Below, in pieces: positions 8,079 through 15,345 of a stretch of DNA of 64,000 nucleotides. The translations under genes and the position numbers were made by a program. This stretch comes from UMGS1312 sp964631595 (GTDB lineage: Bacteria > Bacillota > Clostridia > Oscillospirales > CAG-272): assembly GCA_964631595.1 (NCBI GenBank), contig CAZVXL010000007.1, forward strand, positions 20,915 through 84,914. Reading direction: 5' to 3'. The notes below the pieces were generated by a model, which saw only the letters and a program-made list of their open reading frames with translations, searched no databases and had not been told where the DNA came from. Position 1 is the first letter of the stretch, and every line of letters begins with the position of its first letter.

Positions 8079-8896
8079 TTGCCGTCTTTGCTTTTTCGGT
8101 CAAATTCCGCAAGCTTTTCCGATATTGCGCGGTCAAGCTCATTCTGCATACGCTCAATGCGCTGTGAAAGCTCGTCATCACAGCGAAGCGCATCGTCGGT
8201 GACCTTGCCGGAGGAGCCGCGCGCGGTCTTTATCCCCGTGATAAAATCGCTCATGCAGATCGCTATGGAGCGACGGAGCTCGGAGGTTGCGGCATTGAAA
8301 ATATCCTTTGCATCGGATATGATATCGCCGCGCGAATCAATGACCTCCTTGCGGGCGCGCTCAACTATTTCTCTTGCTCCGACCTCGGCGCGCAGAAGTA
8401 TATCGTCCGAGGCACTTTTCGCCTTCCGCAGAAGCTCTGCGGCAACGACCGAATTGAACTCCTCGGAATTGACGGCAGACTCATTTTCCGCGCCGTGCGC
8501 GTCTTTTGCAGTGTCGGGTCGCTCATTTGCGGCGGCAAGCTCGGAATTTACGCGATCAAGCTCATCCTTCAGCCGTGAGATCTCACTCTTGGCTTCAACG
8601 AGCGCCTCGGCGGCACCCTCGTACCGTTCCAGCTCGGCTCTTGTGCTCTCAAGCTCATTTTTCAGCCGATCAATCTCACCCTTTGCATTGGCAAGAGACT
8701 CAGATACGGTCTCACAGCGCTTCAGCGATAGCCTTGCATTTTCAAGCTCACTCTCAAGCCGCTTCTGCTCGGATCTCATCTCCTGCTCCGCAGATGCGAA
8801 TCTGCGATTTTCACTTTCAATATAGGTATTCACATCATTTTTGTTATAGCCGCCCATCGCGGTCCTGAATATGACCTTTGAATTTTTATCCGACAT
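8075..8896 (-). CDS. DivIVA-like coiled-coil protein
   Basis: 273 residues. The N-terminus FRTAMGGYNKNDVNTYIE (~residues 10-27) matches the membrane-targeting DivIVA motif that recognises curved membranes at poles and septa. Long heptad-rich coiled coil follows (~30-125), then a linker (~126-142), a second helical region and a basic tail. It probably organises the cell pole, septum or envelope machinery. The gene starts a minus-strand run and has its own promoter. It is distinct from the usual divIVA location beside ylm genes, so it may be a paralogue with a specialised role. Confidence 0.75.
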   Translation of the reverse strand: MSDKNSKVIFRTAMGGYNKNDVNTYIESENRRFASAEQEMRSEQKRLESELENARLSLKRCETVSESLANAKGEIDRLKNELESTRAELERYEGAAEALVEAKSEISRLKDELDRVNSELAAANERPDTAKDAHGAENESAVNSEEFNSVVAAELLRKAKSASDDILLRAEVGAREIVERARKEVIDSRGDIISDAKDIFNAATSELRRSIAICMSDFITGIKTARGSSGKVTDDALRCDDELSQRIERMQNELDRAISEKLAEFDRKSKDGK

Positions 8897-8941
8897 AAAA
8901 AACTCCGTTCTGCCGATCGGCGCATTTAATTACTTACAATA

Positions 8942-8970
8942 AATATAACACAAAAACCGTTAAAAATCAA
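8942..8970 (-). promoter_or_regulatory. Sigma-A promoter of the divIVA-like operon
   Basis: On the minus strand, TTGATT, 17 bases, TATATT, about 45 bases upstream of the DivIVA-like start. Confidence 0.55.
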
Positions 8971-9012
8971 CAGCTTTATTTATAATATTACGTATCATCG
9001 CGCAAAAGTGCG

Positions 9013-9041
9013 GAATAGAGCGAATAAGACGGTCATATATA
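9013..9041 (+). promoter_or_regulatory. Candidate forespore sigma-G promoter of cwlD
   Basis: GAATA, 16 bases, CATATATA resembles sigma-G elements. cwlD is sporulation-controlled in Bacillus (sigma-E and sigma-G). The match was found by eye only. Confidence 0.3.
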
Positions 9042-9103
9042 TCGGGTGGTACAGCGTGAGGTGTGACCTTGCGCTGTGACTGTAAACATTAAAGGGGTAT
9101 TTT

Positions 9104-9865
9104 ATGAAAAGTGGGGATAGAGGCGGCAGAGTGTCCGCCTTTGTAAAACAGTTCGCGTTTCTGTCGTGCCTTTTCGCAGCGATCGCCGTTATGCTCGGAT
9201 ATTCGGTATCCGTGCTGACGGGGGTGCCCGATACGGATGCCTCGGTATCCCCCGTGTTATCTGTGCCGACGGTGGTGATAGATGCGGGGCACGGAGGTGA
9301 GGACGGCGGCGCGGTCGCCTGCGACGGCACGCTTGAAAAGGATCTTAATCTTGAATACGCCAAGACTCTGCATGAAATGTGCAAGCTTTTGGGGATCGAC
9401 TCGGTGCTCACGAGAGATACGGATGAAATGCTTTACGCAAGATACGCCGATACAGATCATGCGGGCAAAAAGAAGCTGTACGATCTGAAAAACCGCCTCA
9501 GATTTACCGAGGAGGCGGGGGACAGGGTAGTATTCGTCGGGATACATATGAATAAGTTTCCGCAGTCAAAATACAGCGGAGCCCAGATCTACTATTCTCC
9601 GAATTCGCCGCAGAGCAGACTGCTTGCCGAGAGCATACGCTCGGCGGTGAAGGAAAAGCTTCAGCCGGAGAACAACCGAGAGATAAAGAGAGCGGGAACA
9701 TCTATATATCTCCTAAACAGACTGAGAGTGCCGGCAGTCCTTGCGGAATGCGGATTTCTGTCAAATCCGGAGGAGACGGAGCGCCTGAAAGAGAGCGTAT
9801 ACAGAAAAGAATTCTCCCTTACAGCCGCAGCCGCAATAGGAGAATTCATAAGATCCGAGGAATAG
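9104..9865 (+). CDS. cwlD: Germination-specific N-acetylmuramoyl-L-alanine amidase CwlD
   Basis: Removes the peptide side chain from muramic acid so that PdaA can form muramic-delta-lactam in spore cortex. The 253-residue protein has one N-terminal signal anchor (~residues 13-40) and an Amidase_3 domain with VIDAGHGGEDGG (Zn-binding His), GIHMN (second His) and AECGFLSN with the catalytic Glu. AAAGGGG precedes ATG 9104. A PdaA-like deacetylase is encoded about 43 kb away at 52802-53713. The assignment as CwlD over a vegetative amidase rests on length, the single anchor and the overall motif pattern. Confidence 0.87.
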   Translation: MKSGDRGGRVSAFVKQFAFLSCLFAAIAVMLGYSVSVLTGVPDTDASVSPVLSVPTVVIDAGHGGEDGGAVACDGTLEKDLNLEYAKTLHEMCKLLGIDSVLTRDTDEMLYARYADTDHAGKKKLYDLKNRLRFTEEAGDRVVFVGIHMNKFPQSKYSGAQIYYSPNSPQSRLLAESIRSAVKEKLQPENNREIKRAGTSIYLLNRLRVPAVLAECGFLSNPEETERLKESVYRKEFSLTAAAAIGEFIRSEE

Positions 9866-9866
9866 C

Positions 9867-10625
9867 TTATTCATGCCACCCGTCTGTGTCACTGCGCTCA
9901 ATCGCCCCGACAAGGCGCTCGTAGAGACCGCGGTGACGCCTGTTGAAGGATGCGAGATATTCCTTCATGAGCGCGCGCTCGGTGTTTCCGTCGGCGGGGC
10001 AGGGGCTTTTGATGACGGGGAGACAGGCACGACGGACAAAGGCTTTTATATCCTTTTCGTGTGTGTAGATGAGGGGGCGTATCATAACGAGATCCTTTTT
10101 CGAGAGATACGTTACGGGAGAAAAAGAGCCGAAGCGCCCCTCAAAAAACAGATTCAGCATAAGTGTTTCCGCCGCATCGTCGAAGTGATGCCCGAGAGCA
10201 AGCTTGTTGCAGGAGCACGCCTTGACGGCGTCGTGGAGCACACCGCGCCTCATGCGCGCGCACAGGGAGCAGGGATTTTTTTCGCGGCGAACATCGAAGA
10301 TTATGCGGGCGATCTCGGAGCGATGGACGTGAAGCGGAACGCCCAGCCTCCTGCAAAGCTCCCCGATCTCGGCAAGATCGGGCTCGGGAGGTGCTGCCTC
10401 GGTCAAATGAAAGCCCATATCCACCATAACGGCACAGAGCTCAAAATGCTCGGGGTAGAACTTTCTGAGCTCAGAGAGAGCACAAAGAAGGGAAAGGGAG
10501 TCCTTTCCGCCGGATATACCGACCGCGATGCGATCTCCCTCATGAATCATATCGTATTTTTGAACCGCATATCTGACACGGCTCAGAAGTTTTTGCATTT
10601 CTTTCATAAGATCCCACAGTGGCAT
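9867..10625 (-). CDS. TtcA-like tRNA 2-thiolation ATPase
   Basis: A PP-loop ATPase of ~252 residues with SGGKDS (~residue 39), a CSLC pair (~residue 124) and a later Cys in KSPCPADGN; the three cysteines could hold an Fe-S cluster as in TtcA, which thiolates tRNA cytidine 32. GHHFDDAAETLMLNLFFEG is the usual second family block. I chose ATG 10625 because GAGGCGG precedes it; further in-frame starts at 10607 and 10598 have weaker sites. It is convergent with cwlD, one base between stops, and divergent from the amidase gene. Which base it thiolates cannot be told from sequence. Confidence 0.82.
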   Translation of the reverse strand: MPLWDLMKEMQKLLSRVRYAVQKYDMIHEGDRIAVGISGGKDSLSLLCALSELRKFYPEHFELCAVMVDMGFHLTEAAPPEPDLAEIGELCRRLGVPLHVHRSEIARIIFDVRREKNPCSLCARMRRGVLHDAVKACSCNKLALGHHFDDAAETLMLNLFFEGRFGSFSPVTYLSKKDLVMIRPLIYTHEKDIKAFVRRACLPVIKSPCPADGNTERALMKEYLASFNRRHRGLYERLVGAIERSDTDGWHE

Positions 10626-10676
10626 CTGCCGCCTCAATGTCATATACTGAGCATGAATATAGAATGAGAGGTGCAT

Positions 10677-11237
10677 ATGCCGAAAATATATATTGATCAA
10701 GGACATAATCCGCAAAACCCGAACGCGGGAGCGGAGGGGAACGGCTTCAGAGAGCAGGATCTGGTACAGCGGATAGGAGTGCTGAGCGCAGATGAGCTCA
10801 GAGCCGAGGGCTTTGAGGTGCGGTTGTCGCGCCCGACACCGGACACACAGCTCGGTACATCGAATATGACGTCGCTTGCGGCAAGAGTAAATGATGCAAA
10901 CGGCTGGGGTGCAGATCTCTTTGTCAGCCTGCACACAAATGCCTCGGAGCTGTCCTCCGTTTCGGGAACAGAGGGGCTTATCTTTCGCAGAGGCGGTGAG
11001 GCGGAGCGCGCCGCAGAGGATATCGTAGAGCAGATAAGTATAGTGACGGGGCTTCGTAACAGAGGTGTATTCGTGCGCGGAAATCTTTACGTTCTCAGAC
11101 GTACCGCAATGCCGGCAGTCCTGCTTGAGCTCGGCTTTATAACAAATCCCGAGGATGCGGAGCTTATGGCATACAGTCCGGAGCTGTTTGCCGCAGGCAT
11201 CACAGGCGGTATACTTGAATACTACGGTATGGCGTAG
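10677..11237 (+). CDS. N-acetylmuramoyl-L-alanine amidase domain protein without signal peptide
   Basis: 186 residues that are almost entirely an Amidase_3 catalytic domain: YIDQGHNPQNPNAGAEGN at the start (His plus Glu zinc ligands), SLHTNAS (~residue 86) and LLELGFITNP with the catalytic Glu (~150). No signal peptide, anchor or wall-binding repeat is visible, unlike CwlD just upstream. Similar bare domains occur in phage endolysins and some clostridial genomes. GAGAGGTG precedes ATG 10677; an in-frame GTG at 10671 is less likely. The stop abuts the trmD stop. It could act in the mother cell or forespore, or be released by lysis. Confidence 0.8.
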   Translation: MPKIYIDQGHNPQNPNAGAEGNGFREQDLVQRIGVLSADELRAEGFEVRLSRPTPDTQLGTSNMTSLAARVNDANGWGADLFVSLHTNASELSSVSGTEGLIFRRGGEAERAAEDIVEQISIVTGLRNRGVFVRGNLYVLRRTAMPAVLLELGFITNPEDAELMAYSPELFAAGITGGILEYYGMA

Positions 11238-11960
11238 CTATTCTTCATCATCACGGTGCAGAAGATCGGGTCGGCGCTTTTCGGTAAGCGAGACGGCTTC
11301 ATCGTGCCGCCATTTGTCGATGTTGGCATGATGCCCCGAAATCAGCACCTCGGGAACGGCAACGCCGCGAAAAACGGGGGGTCTTGTGTATTGCGGATAT
11401 TCGAGAAGCCCGTCGGAGAAGCTCTCGTTCTCATGACATTCGGGGAGCGGCAAAACGCCGTCGATCAGCCTTGCGACCGCATCGGTCACAAGACAGGCGG
11501 GAAGCTCACCGCCCGTGAGAACAAAATCCCCGATCGAGATCTCCTCGTCGACGATCTCGTCGATTACGCGCTGATCTACGCCCTCGTAATGCCCGCAGAG
11601 GATAAACAGCCTGTCATACCGTGACAGTCGCTCCGCGCAGGACTGATCGAAGCGAGTGCCGCGCGGCGACATATAGACCACGTAGGTGCCCTCGGGCTTC
11701 GGAGGGGCCTCGGTCAGTATGCCCTCATGGTCGGCAAGCACAGAGGCGTAGCAGTTGTATATCGGCGGGGCTGCCATGAGCATACCGCGCCCGCCGCCGT
11801 AGGGAGTATCGTCAACTCTGTGGCGGCGATCCTCGGAATAATCTCTGATGTTGTGGATTCTCACATCAATTGCCCCCGAGCTGCGTGCGCGACCGATGAT
11901 GCTCTCGGAGAGCACGGTGTCCACAAGCTCGGGAAAGAGGGTCATAATATCGAATCTCAC
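11238..11960 (-). CDS. trmD: tRNA (guanine-37-N1)-methyltransferase TrmD
   Basis: Methylates G37 of tRNAs reading CNN codons, preventing +1 frameshifting. The 240-residue SPOUT enzyme shows MTLFPELVDTVLSESIIGRA, DDTPYGGGRGML, the knot motifs CGHYEGVDQRVIDE and SIGDFVLTGGELPA, and the C-terminal GHHANIDKWR block. It starts at GTG 11960, 4 bases after GAGGTGG, and its ribosome binding site overlaps the end of rimM. It is the last gene of pfp-rimM-trmD. The usual partners rpsP and rplS are not present. Confidence 0.96.
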   Translation of the reverse strand: MRFDIMTLFPELVDTVLSESIIGRARSSGAIDVRIHNIRDYSEDRRHRVDDTPYGGGRGMLMAAPPIYNCYASVLADHEGILTEAPPKPEGTYVVYMSPRGTRFDQSCAERLSRYDRLFILCGHYEGVDQRVIDEIVDEEISIGDFVLTGGELPACLVTDAVARLIDGVLPLPECHENESFSDGLLEYPQYTRPPVFRGVAVPEVLISGHHANIDKWRHDEAVSLTEKRRPDLLHRDDEE

Positions 11961-11969
11961 GTTGCCACC

Positions 11970-12494
11970 TCAGCTCATCATACCGTCGATGAGATGTACG
12001 GTAATGCCCGCAGTCTCACCCTCGGTCACTATATCGAGAATAAATTCCGGAACGGCGGGAACCATGAAGGTGCCGCCGTCGGGCTTTTCTATCACGTATA
12101 CCTGACGTCCTGCGGGAGAGATGACCTCGGAGAGCACACCGACAACACCGAGATTTTCGTCGGTGACGGTAAGACCTATCATGTCTGCGATAAAATGCGA
12201 GCCCTCCTCAAGAGGAATATCCTCACGCGCGGCGTAAAGAAGCTGTCCCTTGAGAGCTATCGCACCGTCGAGATCCCCGATCTCTTTGAAGGCGGCGAGG
12301 AGAGCGCCCTTATATACGGAGGCTCTCTCCGTGTGCAGAGGGGTGTATTCACCGCCCGAGCGGCGGTACAGCACCTTGAGTCGGGCAAGGATCTCGGGAG
12401 AGTCCATCATCGAATCGAGCCGAACCATTCCGCGAACTCCGTGAGTTCCCGTAACGCGGGCGGCTTCGAGAAAGCTTTTCTTTTCCATCGGCAT
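11970..12494 (-). CDS. rimM: 16S rRNA processing factor RimM
   Basis: A 174-residue 30S maturation factor that binds S19. The N-terminal barrel begins EAARVTGTHGVRGMVRL and the C-terminal PRC-barrel contains GHF-like SHFIADMIGLTV, VYVIEKPDGGTFMVPAVPEF and a final HLIDGM. ATG 12494 follows the pfp stop by 5 bases; no clear Shine-Dalgarno is visible, so translation is probably coupled to pfp. ATG 12488 is an alternative. trmD follows by 9 bases. Confidence 0.93.
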   Translation of the reverse strand: MPMEKKSFLEAARVTGTHGVRGMVRLDSMMDSPEILARLKVLYRRSGGEYTPLHTERASVYKGALLAAFKEIGDLDGAIALKGQLLYAAREDIPLEEGSHFIADMIGLTVTDENLGVVGVLSEVISPAGRQVYVIEKPDGGTFMVPAVPEFILDIVTEGETAGITVHLIDGMMS

Positions 12495-12499
12495 ACCGT

Positions 12500-13759
12500 T
12501 CAGTCAAATACAAAATGCACGGGAAGACCGCATTTGTATTCGGGCTCTATCTCACCTTCGATCAGCGGGAGAAGGTAGCGTGCACACTCATCGGTGACGT
12601 TGTTGCCGCGCTCGTTTATGAACTCGGACGGCACGTTCTTTACCTTGTTCGCGATCTCGGAAACGTCCTTTGCCTCAAAGCGGGAGGTGTATCTCTCACC
12701 CTCACAGCGGACGATGGACATCATACAGCCGGTCTGACCGCTCAGCGCGGCATCAACGCCGGATGCACCTACGCCCTCGGATTCGCGGATATCGGTGAGT
12801 GAGGAGATGTGCGAGGCACAGCGCTGACTTATGTTGAGCTCAACGGAGCGCACCTTGCAGCCGAGCTGTTCCTTTACGTACAGCTCAAGCGCCTTGCCGG
12901 TTCCGGTGAGAGCCTTGTGCCCGAATACATCTACGCCGCCGCCGGAGATGCTCTCACAGACGTACCGTCCGTCATCGAAGCGGATACCCTCCGATACTGC
13001 GACAACTATGTTCGGCTTTTTCTCCATGAGCGCCTTGAGATCCTCTGTGAAAAGCTCGAGACTGAACGGGTGCTCGGGAAGATAGATAAGGTCGGGGGCA
13101 TACCCGCCGACGATCCTCGGGAGAGATGCCGCCGCGGTAAGCCAGCCGGCATCGCGTCCCATTATTTCAACAACAGTGACGGCGGGAACGGTGTAGACCG
13201 CGCAGTCGCGCACGATCTCCTGCAGGGTAGTTGCAACGTATTTTGCGGCACAGCCGTAGCCGGGTGTGTGATCCGTGCCGACAAGATCGTTGTCGATGGT
13301 CTTGGGAAGACCGATGATACGCATCTCGTAATCGTGAGCCTTGGTGTATGCACCGAGCTTTGCAACGGTGTCCATGGAATCATTTCCGCCTATGTAGAAG
13401 AAATAGCGTATGTCATGCTTCTTAAAAGTGTCAATAAGCTTTTCATAATACTCATCGTTGCCCTCAAGGGGAGGAAGCTTTTTGCGGCATGAGCCGAGAG
13501 CGGCGGCGGGAGTCAGAGCGAGACGGGACAGAAGCTCCTCATCGGGAGCCTTTTTCCTTGTGAATATCTCACCGAGGTCGATGATCCTGTCGCAGAGAAA
13601 GCCCTCGATTCCGTTTCTCATACCGTAAAGCGCGGTAATGCCTTTGTCCTGTACCATCGCATTTATCGCGCTTCTTATAACTCCGGCAAGAGTTGCGTTA
13701 ATTGCAGCAGTGGGACCGCCGGACTGTCCTACAACGGCTGCTCCTCTTAAAATTGACAT
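12500..13759 (-). CDS. pfp: 6-phosphofructokinase, PPi-dependent type
   Basis: Phosphorylates fructose 6-phosphate in glycolysis. At 419 residues it is longer than ATP-PFK (~320). The nucleotide-site motif reads GGNDSMDT rather than GGDGS, and PKTIDNDL rather than PGTIDND; Asp and Lys at these places exclude ATP and favour pyrophosphate. MGRDAGWL is the substrate-binding block. The start is ATG 13759, 7 bases after AAGGAG; an upstream in-frame ATG overlaps the promoter -10. A consensus-like promoter drives it, with rimM and trmD downstream, linking a glycolytic enzyme to ribosome/tRNA maturation genes. Confidence 0.9.
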   Translation of the reverse strand: MSILRGAAVVGQSGGPTAAINATLAGVIRSAINAMVQDKGITALYGMRNGIEGFLCDRIIDLGEIFTRKKAPDEELLSRLALTPAAALGSCRKKLPPLEGNDEYYEKLIDTFKKHDIRYFFYIGGNDSMDTVAKLGAYTKAHDYEMRIIGLPKTIDNDLVGTDHTPGYGCAAKYVATTLQEIVRDCAVYTVPAVTVVEIMGRDAGWLTAAASLPRIVGGYAPDLIYLPEHPFSLELFTEDLKALMEKKPNIVVAVSEGIRFDDGRYVCESISGGGVDVFGHKALTGTGKALELYVKEQLGCKVRSVELNISQRCASHISSLTDIRESEGVGASGVDAALSGQTGCMMSIVRCEGERYTSRFEAKDVSEIANKVKNVPSEFINERGNNVTDECARYLLPLIEGEIEPEYKCGLPVHFVFD

Positions 13760-13803
13760 GATATACTCCTTATGCAGTCTGAAAGCACTGAGATTTTTTG
13801 TAT

Positions 13804-13832
13804 ATGATACCATAATCGGTGTGCGGTGTCAA
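13804..13832 (-). promoter_or_regulatory. Sigma-A promoter of pfp-rimM-trmD
   Basis: On the minus strand, TTGACA, 17 bases, TATCAT, about 45 bases upstream of the pfp start. Confidence 0.68.
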
Positions 13833-13916
13833 GGTAAAAGGACTTCCGCGCACGCCTATCTTACCGCAGAAACAGACCCCGATAAGCCTGTCGGCTATAC
13901 CGAGATCTGTTTTGGG

Positions 13917-14510
13917 TTAGATGTATTCTCTTATTCTGAATTCAAGCCCGAGTCCGCGAGCGACCTCGGCGCATCTCAGAAGATCTTCCTCGGAGACCGT
14001 GCCTCTCACTGCGGTGAGAACGACGTGCGGTACGACCTTCGCCACATCGCGCGCGAATTTCAGCACACCCTCAAAGGTCTCCTCTCCGAATTTCGGAGCG
14101 CACAGCTTGTTGTAGGTCTCGGAGTCGGGAGCATTGAGACTTATAGACATGGTGTCGAAAAGTCCCTTAAACAGCGGAGCCGTATTCTCTCCCATTATAA
14201 GCGAGGCATGACCGTTGGTGTTCAGCCTTATGGGAATATCGTATTTGGCGCGCAGCGCCTTGCATATCGTAAGCATATCGTAGAGACGGCAGGTGGGCTC
14301 ACCGAAGCCGCAGAATACAAGCTCGGAATATGCCTCGGGATGAGCGTCGATGATAGCGTTGTAGATCTCATCGCGTGTCGGCTCGGACTCAAGCCACAGA
14401 TCTCCGTAGATATCCTCACCGTGATCTCTCACGCAAAAGGTACAGCTGTTGGTGCAGAGATTTGTCATGTTCACGTAAAGACCGTCGCCCTGCTTGTAAG
14501 TTATAACCAT
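13917..14510 (-). CDS. TatD-associated radical SAM protein
   Basis: A short radical SAM protein (~197 residues). The cluster motif CTNSCTFC (Cx3Cx2C) lies near residue 20, followed by VFCGFGEPTCR and RLNTNGHAS, typical SAM-binding strands. This belongs to the small family regularly encoded beside tatD; its reaction is unknown. I chose ATG 14510, 7 bases after AAAGGA. An alternative ATG at 14537 overlaps the tatD stop (ATGA). It is cotranscribed with metG and tatD. Confidence 0.85.
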   Translation of the reverse strand: MVITYKQGDGLYVNMTNLCTNSCTFCVRDHGEDIYGDLWLESEPTRDEIYNAIIDAHPEAYSELVFCGFGEPTCRLYDMLTICKALRAKYDIPIRLNTNGHASLIMGENTAPLFKGLFDTMSISLNAPDSETYNKLCAPKFGEETFEGVLKFARDVAKVVPHVVLTAVRGTVSEEDLLRCAEVARGLGLEFRIREYI

Positions 14511-14533
14511 TGAAAAATCCTTTCGTGCCTTCG

Positions 14534-15340
14534 TCATCTGCCCGAATCATTCCGTAGGGTAATGCCGAAAAGCCTTGTAGTGTTTTCCACCGTCTGAGCG
14601 CAGAAGACATCGGGATCGGCGCCTCTTACTTCCGCAAGCACTGCGGCGGTGTAGCAGAGATAAGACGATAGATTGATCCTTCCGCGGTGCGGAACAGGCG
14701 GGAGATACGGAGCATCCGTCTCCGTGAGTATCCTGTCATCGGGAACGGCAAGCACCGCACGGCGGAGATTGTCCGCGTTTTTGTATGTCACGGGTCCCGA
14801 GAAGGAGATGTACCACCCCATTCGGACAAGCTGTGCGGCGGATTCCGCACTGCCGCTGAAGCTGTGCAGTACGCCGACCGCCCTCGGATGAGCGCGGATA
14901 ATGTCATACGTATCGCCGTGAGCCTCTCTGTCGTGAACTATCACGGGAAGTGACAGCTCCTCCGACATGGAGAGCTGAGCATCGAAGAACATTTTCTGCC
15001 GTGCCTTGTCCTCGCCGCCGTAGTGATAATCGAGCCCGATCTCACCTATAGCGCATACACGCGGGTGCGACAGGCGCGCGCGGATCTCATCAAGAGCTCT
15101 TATCTCATCTCCGTAGGGGATATCCGCCGAGTCAAGCGGATGCAGACCGGCAGATGCCCATATCTGCGGATACCTCTCGGCAAGAGAGATCGCGGCGTCG
15201 GAGGTCTCTGGGCTTGTGCCGGCGCACAGAATACCGCATATGCCGGAGTCAAAGGAGTCTCTCAGCGCTCCCTCCGCTCCGTCGGGATAATCGTTGAAGC
15301 GCTTATCGTAGTAGTGAGCGTGTGAGTCGAATAAACGCAT
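14534..15340 (-). CDS. tatD: TatD-family metal-dependent deoxyribonuclease
   Basis: A 268-residue amidohydrolase-fold nuclease of the YcfH/TatD family, involved in DNA repair and turnover. Metal-binding motifs are DSHAHYYD (residues 5-12), GEIGLDYH (~98), VIVHDREAH (~133), LHSFSG (~158) and TETDAPYLPP (~205). It sits 5 bases after metG on the same strand, a conserved metG-tatD order in Bacillota, with the radical SAM gene coupled behind it. Confidence 0.92.
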   Translation of the reverse strand: MRLFDSHAHYYDKRFNDYPDGAEGALRDSFDSGICGILCAGTSPETSDAAISLAERYPQIWASAGLHPLDSADIPYGDEIRALDEIRARLSHPRVCAIGEIGLDYHYGGEDKARQKMFFDAQLSMSEELSLPVIVHDREAHGDTYDIIRAHPRAVGVLHSFSGSAESAAQLVRMGWYISFSGPVTYKNADNLRRAVLAVPDDRILTETDAPYLPPVPHRGRINLSSYLCYTAAVLAEVRGADPDVFCAQTVENTTRLFGITLRNDSGR

Positions 15341-15345
15341 GGAGC

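Noticed and set aside
8079..8825. A long Ser/Arg-rich plus-strand frame opposite the DivIVA-like gene
   Set aside because: Low-complexity translation produced by the complement of Glu/Ala/Leu-rich coiled-coil codons.
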